A DNA stretch of 64,000 nt, taken from Halichoerus grypus (Eukaryota > Chordata > Mammalia > Carnivora > Phocidae). The position numbers were made by a program, and so were the translations under genes. Shown here in pieces: positions 1 to 12,040 of the stretch. The stretch is from NCBI RefSeq assembly GCF_964656455.1, contig NC_135714.1, forward strand, positions 57,375,850-57,439,849, written 5' to 3'. Each line of letters opens with the position of its first letter. The stretch's first letter is position 1. The notes beneath the pieces are model-generated. The model had not been told where the DNA came from and made no database searches. It saw only the letters and a list, made by a program, of their open reading frames with translations.

Positions 1-394
1 ATAGCACAGCACCTTTCCTACCAAGAATAATCACTAGAGAAATGTTCAGAGTTTTCCATATACCATTTCCTACAGTACATACATATAAATCATACCACAA
101 TCATATAATTTAAACCCTACTCATCAATCATGATCTACTTAACAAGTTAGCACTCTTGCCCCCCCTAGTGGATGAATGAATACAAAACTGTGATTGTTTT
201 ACTCAGAAAGGTAAAACCTAAGCCTGAAGTGTATGCATGTATATTCAGAAATAGGCTTATAAGACAGATACACTAACAATGGACCAGTTAACAGCACAGT
301 CCAAGAGGCTCATGAATACTTAGATGAAGACTGCCATACTAGGAGTGAAAGATGGTTTGAATTCGAACTGCAACCCACAGGAGCAATGTAGACT

Positions 395-545
395 CAGGTT
401 AGTTTTTTAACATCCGAGGCTCCACTTCACCATCTCCAAAATGAGGCTGATAATAGTGACTTCTTAAGTTTGTCGTGAGAATTAAGAAGCTGCATATGAA
501 GTGCCTTGCACAGTGGCTGGCACGCAGCAGACCTTTAATGAAATC
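395..545 (-). repeat. MIR fragment
   Basis: In antisense it carries MIR-like text (CATCTCCAAAATGAGGCTGA, then GTGCCTTGCACAGTGGCTGG), followed by CAGACCTTTAATGAA. It is diverged and the ends are approximate. Confidence 0.7.
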
Positions 546-1269
546 AGCATCCTTCCCTTCATGCTGTGTCACCCCTCACATCTCAATGGCTGCCCTCCTC
601 AGGTCTCTCAGGCCGCCCCTCCCAAGCATTCTCCCTATGGGCCTTATTTTCTAAGATACTCTTCTTTGGAGAAGACTTTCAATTTGTGTACAAGATGAGA
701 AAAGCAAGCTGGGAAAGGCTCATGCTCAATATCATTTTAGCCCAGGCAGAAGATACTGGTTCTCTTGCTGGTTTCATTCTGATCATTTGGATTCTAGCCT
801 TTTCAGCATATCCTCTGATTTATTTTACCGGCAAAATGGCTTAGCTACACTGACTTGGTTTCTCCATCTCTTATATAATCTAATTGCTACCTTTTCTCAT
901 GGGTACAATTAAGAATTACCAGGACTATTTTTTAAAAAAAATTCTTCTACATTTCAAATTGAATAATAATAATAATAAGTGTATAACAGCATGTCTATTC
1001 TCTTATATATCCATGACTTAGAGCAGTGGTTCTCAAAGGCCGGTCCATGAACCCCTAGAAATCCTGAGACCCATTCTCTTAAAGGGGCTCTTCAAGGTCA
1101 AAACTATTCTCATCACAATATGCAGATGTTTTTGCCTTTTTTTACTGTGCTGAAATTTGCACGAATGGTGCAAAAGCAACAGTGAGTAAAACTTCTGGCT
1201 GCTTAGCATGAATCTAGGCATGGCACCTAAGCTCACTAGCAGTCCTTGTATTCTTTACCACCACACACT

Positions 1270-2400
1270 TACAGTAGTAACAACAATTTTTAAAAAGCCG
1301 GTTGAACTTAACAATGTCTTAATAAAGCAGTAATAGTTAATTTTATTAAATATTTAGGCTTAAGTACAAAATTCTTAATATTCTGTGACATAAAAAGGCA
1401 GGGCACAAGCATACTCCACTTGGATTGCATACCAGAACATAAGAAATATCTCAAGGAAGGTCACTTACGTAATTGTTTGAAGTGTGACCGGAATGAGCCA
1501 CTTTTTTCATGGAACACAACTTTCACTTAAAATAACGACTCACATAAATTATGGTTATTCAAATGGGTATTTGGCAAACATCTTGAAAAGGAATAAAGTG
1601 AGCCTGCCTCTTCAAGGAAAACAATCGACAGGACTAGTTGCCAATGATAAACTTGAGGCTTTCAAGTGAAAATGAGAATTTGAGAGTGCTTTTATCTGCC
1701 ACTGTGAGCTTGACGGCTTCCCAACACTGGAAGACTTTTTCTGAATTGACCTGTGAATATAATAACAAATGCTAATATTGTAGTATCTCATAACTAAGTG
1801 AACCAATATGTTCCAAAAGAAATTGTAAAATCATACATAGCTAAAGGATCCATTGAAAGGGCCACAAGGATTTTAATATAACAGAGTACAAAAATATTTG
1901 TTATGGTTTCAGATTCCATACTGCAACTAACCTTTTAAAATGCTACCATTTGTTGAGTTTTAGTTAGGATAAAAGAATATCCTCGGGCGCCTGGGTGGCT
2001 CAGTCGTTAAGCGTCTGCCTTCGGCTCAGGTCATGATCCCAGGGTCCTGGGATCGAGTCCCACATCGGGCTCCCTGTTCGGCGGGAAGCCTGCTTCTCCC
2101 TCTCCCACTCCCCCGCTTGTGTTCCTGCTCTCGCTATCTCTCTCTCTGTCAAATAAATAAATAAAATCTTTAAAAAAAATAAAAATAAAAATAAAAAAAT
2201 AAAGAATATCCTCAATTATCTGAAAAGGTATTAAAATACTTCTTTCTTTTCTAACTGTATATGTTTGCAAGACCAAATTTCTTCATTTATGTCAGCCAAA
2301 ACAACATCTTACAATGCAAAAGCAGATATAAAAACCTAGCAGTCTTCTATTAGGACAAATAATAAAGAGGTTTGCACAAATGAAAACCAATTCCATTCTT
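1270..2400 (+). pseudogene. Broken hAT transposase coding remnant
   Basis: This is the decayed coding part of the transposon at 1024-2635. Recognisable pieces in plus-strand frames include FFHGTQLSLK near 1507-1535, LQGKQSTGLVANDKLEAFK ending at 1666, and after the inserted SINE a C-terminal dimerisation-like stretch. Multiple stops, frame changes and a SINE insertion make it clearly a pseudogene. The match is to the hAT transposase family in general and was judged by eye. Confidence 0.7.
1985..2200 (+). mobile_element. Can-SINE 1
   Basis: This is a full-length tRNA-derived carnivore SINE with head GGGCGCCTGGGTGGCTCAG, a CT-rich middle and an AATAAA/A-rich tail. It is flanked by a 13-bp target-site duplication AAAGAATATCCTC (1972-1984, 2201-2213). 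It interrupts the hAT fossil. Confidence 0.95.
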
Positions 2401-2953
2401 CTTTCCAATTATTTTTTAAATAAAGCTATTTTTTGTAAAAAGTTATTTATGTTATCATATAATAGCTTTATTTTTTTATTTCAAAGGAATTAATCAATCT
2501 TTTAACATTTTCTCAGCTTTAATTTCTAACATAGTATATGTAGATAGAAATAATGTGCATAAACAAAGTCCCTGAGGTTTTCAATACTTTTTCAGAGTAT
2601 AAGAGTTCCAAGGTCAAATGTTTGAGAACCACTGCACTTAGAGCAACCAAGATTCCCCACTCACCCACTGAAGAAAGCTACCAATAGGGATCGAGAACTT
2701 CTGCCTCAGTTTGAAGCTAGAATGTCAGAAACTATGCGACAGAGAGCAGATACTTAAAATTCCTAAAATAAATACAAGGAAGACCTAGAAATGAGAACTG
2801 AGTTTCTGAAAGTGATATTATTTCATCACATCTGGAAATCTTGGTCCAGGAAAAAATGAGATGAGGCTTGACAATATAAATGACGAAAAGAAGGAGTAAT
2901 AATGTTTTCATAAATATTCTGATATTCATACATTCTCAATTCCATTACATCTC

Positions 2954-3454
2954 TTGTTTTTTGCCAAGGCCAAAATTGTATGCCCCATAGGAGAAAAGAT
3001 GCCTATAAAAAACGAACATACTGATCATTTTTCTTCTGAAAATAAAATGTTATCCTCTGTTACGGTAGAATACATGCCAAATACAGAAAGCTCCCCGGTG
3101 AAATATCTCTTAAGAACATGCAAAGCAATTCATTGTAGATTTGTACAGTATGTTAAGGACATAAACAGTGTTTTTGAACATAAAAGTTACTCATATGTTT
3201 TTTCTTCCATGAAAAGCAGTTTGTTTTCTTACTGTTTTCACCAAAATAGACTAATTAACCTACAAGTTCATGTTATGAATTCCTTTCAAGTTAAGACTCT
3301 AACAATGTTATCTTGTCCCTTCCCCAATATATATTTGAAGAAAGGTATTAAAATTAGATTCCATTTAAAGGGAGTATTGCCTCCTTTTGCAGTTCTAGTG
3401 AACCCCCAAGGTAAAACAGAAATATCAAAGTTGTGCTACCGAGTGCTCTCATGA
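2954..3454 (+). other. Unexplained 166-codon open frame
   Basis: This ATG-started frame lies about 310 bp right of the hAT fossil and antisense to ADAMTS3. The translation is rich in S, K and F, with no signal peptide, membrane segment or motif that I recognise. It is long for chance in AT-rich intron DNA, but it may be a decayed repeat or simple chance. No splice or promoter context is evident. Confidence 0.2.
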
Positions 3455-3687
3455 GAATAACTACTGGATATGCCTCACAGAAAATAGTCAAGAGGAAGCG
3501 TAAGAGTAATTCTTTATTTATAAATGGTTCACACTGACAGCTATAGAATGACTTAAGTGCTTTAGGAAACTGGCTAATGATTTGTTTTACATTAAAACAT
3601 TAGTCAATCTGAGGTACCAAAGACTTTGTTATAATACTTGATGATCATGAATATGTGTGAGGGAAAAATTCATCTAATATTTAGCAT

Positions 3688-3895
3688 GGGGGCACCTGGG
3701 TGGCTCAGTCATTAAGTGTCTACCTTTAGCTTAGGTCATGATCCCAGGGCCCTGGAATCGAGCCCCACATTGGGCTCTCTGCTCCGCGGGAAGCCTACTT
3801 CTCCCTCTTCTACTCCCCCTGCTTGTGTTCCTTCTCTCGCTGTGTCTCTCTCTGTCAAATAAATAAAATCTTAAAAAAAATAAAAATAAATAAAA
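3688..3895 (+). mobile_element. Can-SINE 2
   Basis: A carnivore tRNA-derived SINE beginning GGGGCACCTGGGTGGCTCAG and ending in a degenerate AAATAAA/A-rich tail. Target-site duplications are not clear, so this is an older copy. Confidence 0.9.
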
Positions 3896-4628
3896 TTTAT
3901 CATGAAGTACAGCCAGACAAAAATCTGTAATTTACAACAAAGGTAACTTGGTACTCCATTTCCAAACTTCTAAGAAGAATGAAATGTCAATATTAACAAG
4001 TACAATGATAACTAGCTTATGCAGAGACTTGTTTCTCAACATGTGTACTCAAAGCAACAGATCCTAGAGATCTCGTTAAAAAGCACATCCAGCAAGATAG
4101 ATAGGGTAGACATAATTCTACTCCACCTAGGGACTCTTTCCATTAAGTACAACTGAATACGCTGGACATTATATACAAAACAAACATAAAACTCTGAAGA
4201 TGGAGAGAAGAGAAACTGGCTGGAGACCTCAGGATCTATGGTGAGATGTTGAGCTTTCATTTTACCTCATATTTTCCAGACTTGGAGTAGAAAAACTGGC
4301 AAGTTGGAAAAAATAGGGACAGACAAAAAACAAAAGCCCCAACAAAAGACTGCTTCTTCAGCCAAAGGACCAGGAGAAAGTCAACCTCAGAAGACAGAAA
4401 ACCTTATATAATAACAGCTCTACTCCAGCCAAACACCACAGGAAAAAAAAAAAATGTGGCCCCACACACACCCACACTAACACAGGCCAAGTAAAGAGCC
4501 TGGACTTCCCTTCTTTCAATGCCATAATGAGTCACCACTACACTCCAGCTGATGTGTGAGAAAAAGCCAAGTGGGGAGGTAGGACTTTCATCTCCACTAG
4601 TCAGTAACCAGCCCTTCCCCAGCCCCTG

Positions 4629-4668
4629 TGTTACCAGTGGAGATCACATGGGATCTCCACTGGTAACA
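4629..4668. repeat. Perfect 17-bp inverted repeat (hairpin)
   Basis: TGTTACCAGTGGAGATC (4629-4645) and its exact complement GATCTCCACTGGTAACA (4652-4668) are separated by the 6-nt spacer ACATGG. A partial direct relative (ATCTCCACTAGTCAGTAACC) lies just upstream near 4590. It sits in the 5' flank or old 5' part of the L1 below. Confidence 0.9.
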
Positions 4669-6539
4669 AAACTCCCACCTTCTACCCAGAAGAATGAAGC
4701 ATCCTTCCCTCTACCCACATGATCAAACTATATGCTGACTTCAAGCTGTCTATAAACTTACACCGACTATAACAATATATGCAAGTTGAAAGCAAAAAAA
4801 AACAAAAAAAAATGGAAAAGATATACCATGTAAGCATCAATCAAAGGAAATCAGGAGTGGCTATATTAATATCTGATAAAGTAGACTTGAGAAGAAAGAA
4901 AATTACCAGACACAGAAAGGGATATTACATAATGATAAAATCATCAATCCATCAAGAAAGTGTAGCAATCTTACAAGTACACAACAAATAACAGCACTCT
5001 GGAATATGTTACGCAAAACTGATATAACTGAAAGAAGAAATAGACAAATCCACAATTACAGTTGCTATCTTCAATAAGCCTCTTGCAAGAACTGACAGAA
5101 CAACTATAATAAAGTCAGCAAAGATAGAGAAGAACTCAACAACACCATCAACCAACAGGATCTAATCAGTATTTATACAACATTCCACCCAAGAACAGGA
5201 AAATATACATACTTTCAAGAGCACACAGAAAATATACCAAGATAAATCATACCCTGGTCCAAAAAAAAAAAAACTCAACAAATTTAAAATAATTGAAATC
5301 AGACTGAGTGCTTTTCTGACTACAATGAAAGCAAACTAAAAATAATAGGAATACCACCCAAACACTTAGAAACCAAACAATTACTATAAATAATCCATGA
5401 GTCAAAGAGAAAGTCTCAACGGAAATAAAAAAAAATACATTGAACTGAATGAACATACAACATATCAAAATTTGTGGGACTCAGCCAAAGCAGGACAGAG
5501 AGGGAAATTTATAGCATGAAATGAATACATTAGATGAGAAGGACAGTCTCCAAATCAATAATCTAGGCTCTTACCTAAAGAAACTAGAAAAAGAAGAGTA
5601 AAATAAACCCAAAGCATGTAGACAGAGGAAATAATAAAGAGTAGAAATCAATGAAATGAAAAAAGAAAAGCAACAGGAAATATCAATGAAACAAAGAGCT
5701 GGTTCTTTGAAAACATCAATGAAATTGACAAGCCTCCAAAAAGACTGACAATGAAAAAAAGAGAAGACACAAATTACTAATATCAGGAATGAAACAGGAG
5801 ATTCATTCAAGACCCTGCAGACATCAAACAGATAATAAGGGAATACAATGAACTCCATAAACATAAATTTGACAACATAGACAAAATAAACTACTTTCTC
5901 AAAAACATAAACTAACATAAGTCATCCAATGCAAAACACATCATCTAAATATTCCTATAACTATTAAGGCAATTAAATTCATAACTTTAAAATCCTCCCT
6001 CCCACACACACACAAAAGGAATCTATAGGCCCAGAAAGTTTTACTTAAGAATCCCTCAAAATGGTTAAAGAGGAATTAACATCAATTTCATACAATCTCT
6101 TCCAAAAAACAAAAAGAGGAAGAAGGAACACTTATCAGTTCATTTTATGAAGCTAATTACCCAATACCAAAACCAGACAGTTAAAAAAAAAAAAAACCTC
6201 CATATCAGTATCTTTATGAATGTTGAATACAAGTATTCTTAATAAAGTATTAGCAAACAGGATTCAACAATATAACAATATAAGGAATTATACAACATGA
6301 CCTCATGAGGTTTATTCCAGGGATGCAAGGTTGGTTCAATATTTGAAAGAAAATCAATCAACCAATAAAATCCACCACATTAACAGGACAAAAAAGAAAA
6401 ATCACATGATCAGATCAATTGATGCAGGAAATCATTAGACAAAATTCAACACCTGTTTATGATAAAAATGCTCAGAAAAATAGGAACAGAAGGGAACTTC
6501 CTCAACTTGATAAAGAGTATCTTCAAAAAACATATAAAT

Positions 6540-6600
6540 AACATTATACTTAATAGTAAAATATAGTTAATGATGAAATGGTAACATTATACTTAATGGT
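6540..6600 (+). repeat. Short tandem duplication inside the L1
   Basis: AACATTATACTTAATAGT (6540-6557) recurs as AACATTATACTTAATGGT (6583-6600), a duplication at a 43-nt offset within the L1 reading frame region. Confidence 0.75.
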
Positions 6601-6954
6601 AATGGCTTTTCCTTTAAGAGATTAAGAACAAGGCAAAGATGTCTGTTCTCAGCCCTCGTATATAATACATGTAAGAAGAGGACATAAAAGACATGCAAAT
6701 TGTAAAGGAAGAAATAAAACTGTCCCTAATTCCAGATGATATGGTTGTCTATGTAGAAAATCCCAAGGAATCTATCAAAAAAATTCAGAAGTAATAAGTA
6801 ACTTAGCAAGGTAGCATGATACAAGATACACATGTAAAAATGAATTATATTTTTATATAAGTGATGAATGTATAGACACTAAAATTAAAAAAACAACACA
6901 ACACCATTTACAACCACAATCAGGAGAAAAAAAGATAAAATACTAGTAGGTGTA

Positions 6955-7157
6955 GGGCGCCTGGGTGGCTCAGTTGATTAAGCGACTGCCTTCGGCTCAG
7001 GTCATGATCCTGGAGTCCATGGATCGAGTCCCGCATCGGGCTCCCTGCTCTGCAGGGAGTCTGCTTCTCCCTCTGACCCTCCCCCCTCTCATGTGCTCTC
7101 TCTCATTCTCTCTCTCTCAAATAAATAAATAAAATCTTTAAAAAAAAAAAAAAAAAA
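6955..7157 (+). mobile_element. Can-SINE 3
   Basis: A full-length copy starting GGCGCCTGGGTGGCTCAG with a long A tail. It has a 14-bp target-site duplication TACTAGTAGGTGTA (6941-6954, 7158-7171) and is inserted in the old L1. Confidence 0.95.
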
Positions 7158-7319
7158 TACTAGTAGGTGTAAATCTAAGAAAACATGTATGGGAAGTGTA
7201 TGCTGAAAACTACACAATACTGATGAAATAAATCAAAAAAGATCTAAAGAAATGGAAAGACATACTGTGATCATAGACTGAAGATACATCATAGTACAGA
7301 AGGCAATTCTCTCCAGACG

Positions 7320-7510
7320 TTTTTTTTTGCATTTCTTTCTTTCTTTTTTTCTTTTTTTATTATGTTAATCACCATACATTACATCATTAGTTTTTGATGT
7401 AGTGTTCCATGATTCATTGTTTGCATATAACACCCAGTGCTCCATTCAGTACGTGCCCTCTTTAATACCTATCACCAGGCTAACCTATCCCCCCACCCCA
7501 CTCCCCTCTA
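7320..7510 (-). mobile_element. 5'-truncated carnivore L1 3' end
   Basis: A T-rich start is followed by ATGTTAATCACCATACATTA and the characteristic carnivore L1 3' end read in antisense (TTTTTGATGTAGTGTTCCAT, then CATATAACACCCAGTGCTCC). It lies inside the older plus-strand L1. No clean target-site duplication is visible, so the ends are approximate. Confidence 0.8.
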
Positions 7511-7557
7511 GAATTTTATGTAAGTTCAATATAAGTCCTATCAAAATCCAAGCAACA

Positions 7558-7760
7558 GGGTACCTGGGTGACTCAGTCAGTTAAGCATCAGACTCCTGAT
7601 GTTTGGCTCAGGTCATGATCTCGGGGTTGTAAGATCAAGCCCTGCATCATGTTCCACATTCAGTGGGGAGTCTGCTTGAGATTCTCCCTCTCCCTCTGCC
7701 CCTTCCCCCACTTGTGCGTGCACTCTCTCTCTCTCTCTCAAATAAATACATTTTTAAAAA
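7558..7760 (+). mobile_element. Can-SINE 4
   Basis: A diverged copy starting GGGTACCTGGGTGACTCAGTC. An 11-bp target-site duplication TCCAAGCAACA flanks it (7547-7557, 7761-7771). It is nested in the old L1. Confidence 0.93.
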
Positions 7761-7957
7761 TCCAAGCAACATTTTTTATAGCTACATGATTACTTTAAAT
7801 TTTATACAGAAAGGCAAAGGAACTGGGATAGCTGAAACTATTTTGAAAAAAAAATAATAATAAAGTGGGAGTAACCTATCTAAATAGATTAGTACACAGA
7901 CAAAAACTCCAAAAATTTCTAGGAAACAAAGTATTTTGAGTTTGTCAAGGAATTCTT

Positions 7958-8149
7958 TTTTTTTTTTAATTTTATTTATTTATTTGAAAGAGAGGCAGAG
8001 CACAACCAGGGGGAGATGAAGAGGGAGAGGGAGAAACAGACTCCCCGCTGAGCAGGAAGCCCAATGCAGGGCTCCATCCCTCCAGGACCCTGGGATCATG
8101 ACCTGAGCTGAAGGCAGATGCTTAACCATCTGAGCCACCCAGGCGCCCC
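7958..8149 (-). mobile_element. Can-SINE 5
   Basis: An inverted copy: T-rich start, then the complement of the SINE ending GAGCCACCCAGGCGCCCC. The target-site duplication is AAGGAATTCTT (7947-7957, 8150-8160). It is nested in the old L1 and lies in gene orientation. Confidence 0.95.
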
Positions 8150-10596
8150 AAGGAATTCTTAAATAAGACACCAAAAGCATGAGTATAAAAGAAAATATCA
8201 ATAAAATAGAGAGCAAAATGAAAAACTTTTGCTCTTTAAAAAAAACTAAGTAAATGAAAAGGCTAGCTACAGACAGAAGAAAATACAATATTTGTATGCA
8301 GAATGTAAAAGATTTCTTAAACTCAAGAAGGCAATCTGTTTTTTAAAATTGGCAAAAGATTTGTAGTTAAATCATAGAAGAAGATATATAAATGACAAGT
8401 ATACACATGGATAAAATCCTCAACATCATTATAGTCATTATAGCAATAAAAATAATCAAAACCTTAATGAGATATCCCTATTCACTCACAAGAATAGCTG
8501 AAATTTAAAAAAACTGACATTACCTAATGTTGGCAAGGATGTAGAGGAACTGGAACTCTCTTACCTTGCTATGAGCAAAGAAAAATGGTGAAGCCAATTC
8601 ATAGAATAGTTTTGGCAGTCTGTTATAAAGTTAAATATATACCTATTATATGATCCAGCCATTTTATTCCTAAATACTTGCTTAAATGAAATGAAAACCT
8701 GTCCATACAAAGACTTTTACCCTAATGTTCATAGCAGCCTTATTTGTAATAGCCAAAAAAATTAAAAGAATCCAAATGTCTTTCAAGTGAGGAATGGATA
8801 AACAAATTTTGATGTATCTCTACAGTGGAATAGTATTCTGCAGTAAAAATACACAAATTATGGATTCAGGAATAACATGGCTGAATCTCAAGAGCATTAT
8901 GACAATTGAAAGAACCCAAACTCACACACACAAAATACCTACTGTATGATTTCATTTGTATAAAATTCTAGACGAGGCAAAATTATAGTGAAAGAAAGCA
9001 GATGAGCGGTTGCTGGAGGTAAAGGAAGGGTACTGATGGTTAAGGAACATGAGGAAACATTTTCTATATCATGACTGTGCTGATAGCTCTATGATTGTGT
9101 AACACTGTCAGAATTTATCAAATAGTTCACCTAAAATTGGAGAATTTCACTGTATCTCAGTAACACCTCAATGAATCTGATTTTTTAAATTCTAAAGTTA
9201 AACTAGTCTAGTCTTGGCGAGAGCGGTATCAGTAATTAATCTTCTAATAAAAGTTTTAGTTTCATTTCTGTTGGTAGTAAGCCTCTCCCTCTCTCATTTC
9301 TCTTTTTCTCAGAAGAGTAACAGTCCCTCAACAATGAATTCTAGGAAATACACTTTTCATGTACCTCCAAGGTAGACACAGAATACATCTGGTCAACCCT
9401 GGTGTCAGGCGGAGAACAAATCTGTTGCTAACAGTGGTTTTCAGAGAGGTTTACACTGCCTCAAGCATCCATCCTCACTGATAGAGAATACAATGATTTG
9501 GATACAAGCGTCGGGAGGAGGAGTACCCAAATCTCATTAATATAGCATTTATTTGTCACATTCCTATTCTAAAATAACCTTGGCTCCTTCTCCCCTTCCC
9601 CATCCAATCTAACCCAATCCTATTCTCCTCCCTTAAACACATTGGAATTGCTGTAATGTGTAAAAAATAAAGGCAAAAGAATAATAAACCTTTAGAAACC
9701 TAACACTAAGTCACTAAATTATAGTGCATGTTACATATAAGGGTACTAGCCTTGTTTTCCTTATGCGTGAAATTCTTGCAGTAATGTCCTGAAAGCTATT
9801 GGCCTCCTTTTTAAATATATGTATATATATATTTTTTAATTATACATATATGTAATTTTTTCAATATCATTCATTAAACAAACAACTATGTTTACCTTTT
9901 CAAAACTCAAAAGCCGGACCCTGTCTGTCCTACCAGAGTATTCCCTGAGTAGAACAGGCTTAAAGCAGAAGAACAAAAGACCAACAGACAGATGAGTGTG
10001 TCTGAGTCTCATTAACGCACAGATGGGGTTACATTTGAGTCACTGCATCTGCTCTGCATTCCTACACCAGACCAGAGATGGGGCCAGGAAAATTCAATTC
10101 CCTTGAATTTCTATACTTACCTTAGCAGAAATGAACTGGATCTCCTAGGCTCTTTACAGCAAATCTGTAAGGCCCACCAAGTCTTCTTAGGAAAAACTAG
10201 GACTTGCTGATGATGGTGAAGATATCACCATTCCTGCAATGGCAGGGAGTATGCAGAAAGTGGTGGGGAGGGTGATGGCTATTGTTCTGATTACAGCCCA
10301 CATTAAAGGTGGGCACCTAAAGGATGCTCAAGCAACAAAGCAGCCAAACGACTGCTAGAGCCCACTCCTGGAAATCAATTTCTAAAAGTAGAAGGCCCCT
10401 CCAAATTCTCTTCAGCTTGAAAACTGCTAGATTATAAATGCCACTCCCTTTCAATTCTTTCTCCTTCTTTTATCTATTTCCCACATTACAAAAATTGTAA
10501 AAACTGAGTATCTGCATGGGGTTGGAATGCTGAAAACTTTCTGAGAGTACTGTGTGAAATGTTAAGTTAGATGAAATGGGTTAAAAGGAGAAATGT

Positions 10597-10800
10597 CGGG
10601 GCACCTGGGTGGCTCAGTCATTAAGTTGCCTGCCTTCGACTCAGGTCATGATCCCAGGGTCCTGGGATCAAGCCCGCATCGGGCTCCCTACTCCGCAGGA
10701 AGCCTGCTTCTCCCTCTCCCACTCCCCCTGCTTGTGTTCCCTCTCTCGCTGTGTCTCTCTCTGTCAAATAAATAAATAAAATCTTTAAAAAAAAAATAAG
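10597..10800 (+). mobile_element. Can-SINE 6
   Basis: A full-length copy starting CGGGGCACCTGGGTGGCTCA. It has a 15-bp target-site duplication TAAAAGGAGAAATGT (10582-10596, 10801-10815). Confidence 0.95.
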
Positions 10801-11584
10801 TAAAAGGAGAAATGTAGCATGTTATACTTCTGATTATTTCTGCAGCCACCAGGTTTTCATTAAGCCTCAAGCATGTGGGTTTGTGATTATTTTCATGACA
10901 ACAAACACTAAAACAGGGGAACAAGATCTGTATTTTAAAGAAATGCAATCTTCCAAAATTTCTCCGTATCATCCAATACACTGCTCTTGCAGGTTTTGCT
11001 TACAATTCTGTTATTCCATTTCTTGAACCTCTACAGATGTGTTGATCACAGTGATTCATTCAAAGGGCTTATGCTAAAATTTTTTGTAGTTTAGACTAGA
11101 GTCCCTTTATCAAGTAGTGATTTCAGATCTGATATAAATCTTAAAAACTTGAGATCATGGAATATAGATAATAAATCAATTTTATGTGCATTCTAATACC
11201 GAATGTTAGTAACTTTTTGCCTGTATCACCTTCAAGCATTAATTACTTGTGTTCTGGTTTAACAGGTTATTGATTTTGTTAAAGATCATTGAGAAAATAT
11301 GTTCCCAATAAAATCATTTAAGGAATCTTTCTGCCAGTTCTCTTCCCAACTTTCTCTTTTTTAAGTTACTCTAATTTTCAACCTCTGATTTCTTTTCTTT
11401 TCTCTCTGGAGATATATTCGCTGATTCTAGCCACTTTTTAATACTTTCTAAATTTCTAGCAGAAGCAACAACTGTGTATCTACCCTCATGAAAGCACTGT
11501 GTGTATAGATTTACATGTTATCTACTCTAAGCCAGACCAAAAAAAAAACACAAAAAACAAAACAAACAAATAAAAAAAACCCTA

Positions 11585-11700
11585 TAGTAAATATTATTTC
11601 TGCTTTATAAATGAGGAAAACATGACCTACAGAAATCAATTAAATTTTCCCAATGTAACAAAGTTTCTAGATGGCAGAGCCTTTACCCAGTTCTAACTTA
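11585..11700 (+). repeat. MIR-like fragment
   Basis: The text TTTATAAATGAGGAAAACATG and the following CAATGTAACAAAGTTTCTAGATGG resemble the MIR core and 3' part in plus orientation. It is strongly diverged. Confidence 0.5.
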
Positions 11701-11785
11701 CTTCAAAACCTAATACCTATCTTTACCAGTTCTAATTTACCCAGGCTTTACCCAGTTCTAATTTACTTTAAAACCTAATACCTAT
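11681..11785 (+). repeat. Imperfect tandem duplication, 65-bp period
   Basis: A 40-nt unit CTTTACCCAGTTCTAACTTA...ACCTAATACCTAT at 11681-11720 recurs with two mismatches at 11746-11785. A partial third copy lies between them (11721-11740). Confidence 0.85.
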
Positions 11786-12000
11786 TTCATTGTCATGGTA
11801 GGTATTGAGACCACCCTAGTTAAAACTATTATATTTTGATATTCATACGTTCTATTTATATCTCTGCTTAGTCCAGTGCAGAGAGGCCCATCCAGCTGCC
11901 ATTTGCAAATAAAATAAAATGTTTTGAATTCACGTGTTCTATGTCTATTTCATAAAGACAACTGACAATCTAGCTCTCCATCAAGTCTCTGCAGCAAGGA

Positions 12001-12040
12001 CCTCTTCTAATACTAATTTGTAGCCTCTTCCAATACTAAT
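12001..12040 (+). repeat. 23-bp tandem duplication
   Basis: CCTCTTCTAATACTAAT (12001-12017) recurs as CCTCTTCCAATACTAAT (12024-12040) with a 6-nt spacer. Confidence 0.8.

Larger units (their letters stand above)
1024..2635 (+). mobile_element. hAT-type DNA transposon fossil with transposase remnants
   Basis: The element is bounded by perfect 14-bp terminal inverted repeats, CAGTGGTTCTCAAA at 1024-1037 and TTTGAGAACCACTG at 2621-2634. Both are flanked by the direct repeat ACTTAGAG (1016-1023 and 2636-2643), the 8-bp target duplication typical of hAT elements. Inside, plus-strand frames broken by stops and shifts resemble a hAT transposase: a stretch around 1590-1670 reads LPLQGKQSTGLVANDKLEAF, and after the SINE a stretch near 2205-2390 resembles the hAT C-terminal dimerisation region (QLSEKVLK...). 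A Can-SINE at 1985-2200 splits it, so the transposon is older than that SINE. It is non-functional, and the exact family name is not certain. Confidence 0.85.
4750..9190 (+). mobile_element. Old L1 (LINE-1), ORF2 part to 3' end, with nested insertions
   Basis: The plus strand retains recognisable L1 ORF2 text: an endonuclease-side segment around 5035-5250 (GACAGAACAACTATAATAAA, then AACAACACCATCAACCAACA), an RT-side segment near 5695-5760 (AGCTGGTTCTTTGAAAACAT), and downstream parts near 6300-6800 and 8500-8830. It ends in an L1-like 3' tail around 9150-9190. Many stops and small indels make it inactive. It is interrupted by Can-SINEs at 6955, 7558 and 7958 and by a younger inverted L1 3' end at about 7320-7510. 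The 5' limit is uncertain and it may begin upstream near 4260. Confidence 0.85.

Noticed and set aside
1985..2276. Small proteins at Can-SINE sites (also 7980-8288, 10593-10775, 35617-35826, 39849-40091, 49371-49634)
   Set aside because: The repeated HLPSAQVMIPGS / LPLPLPLLV pattern is the translation of the SINE itself.
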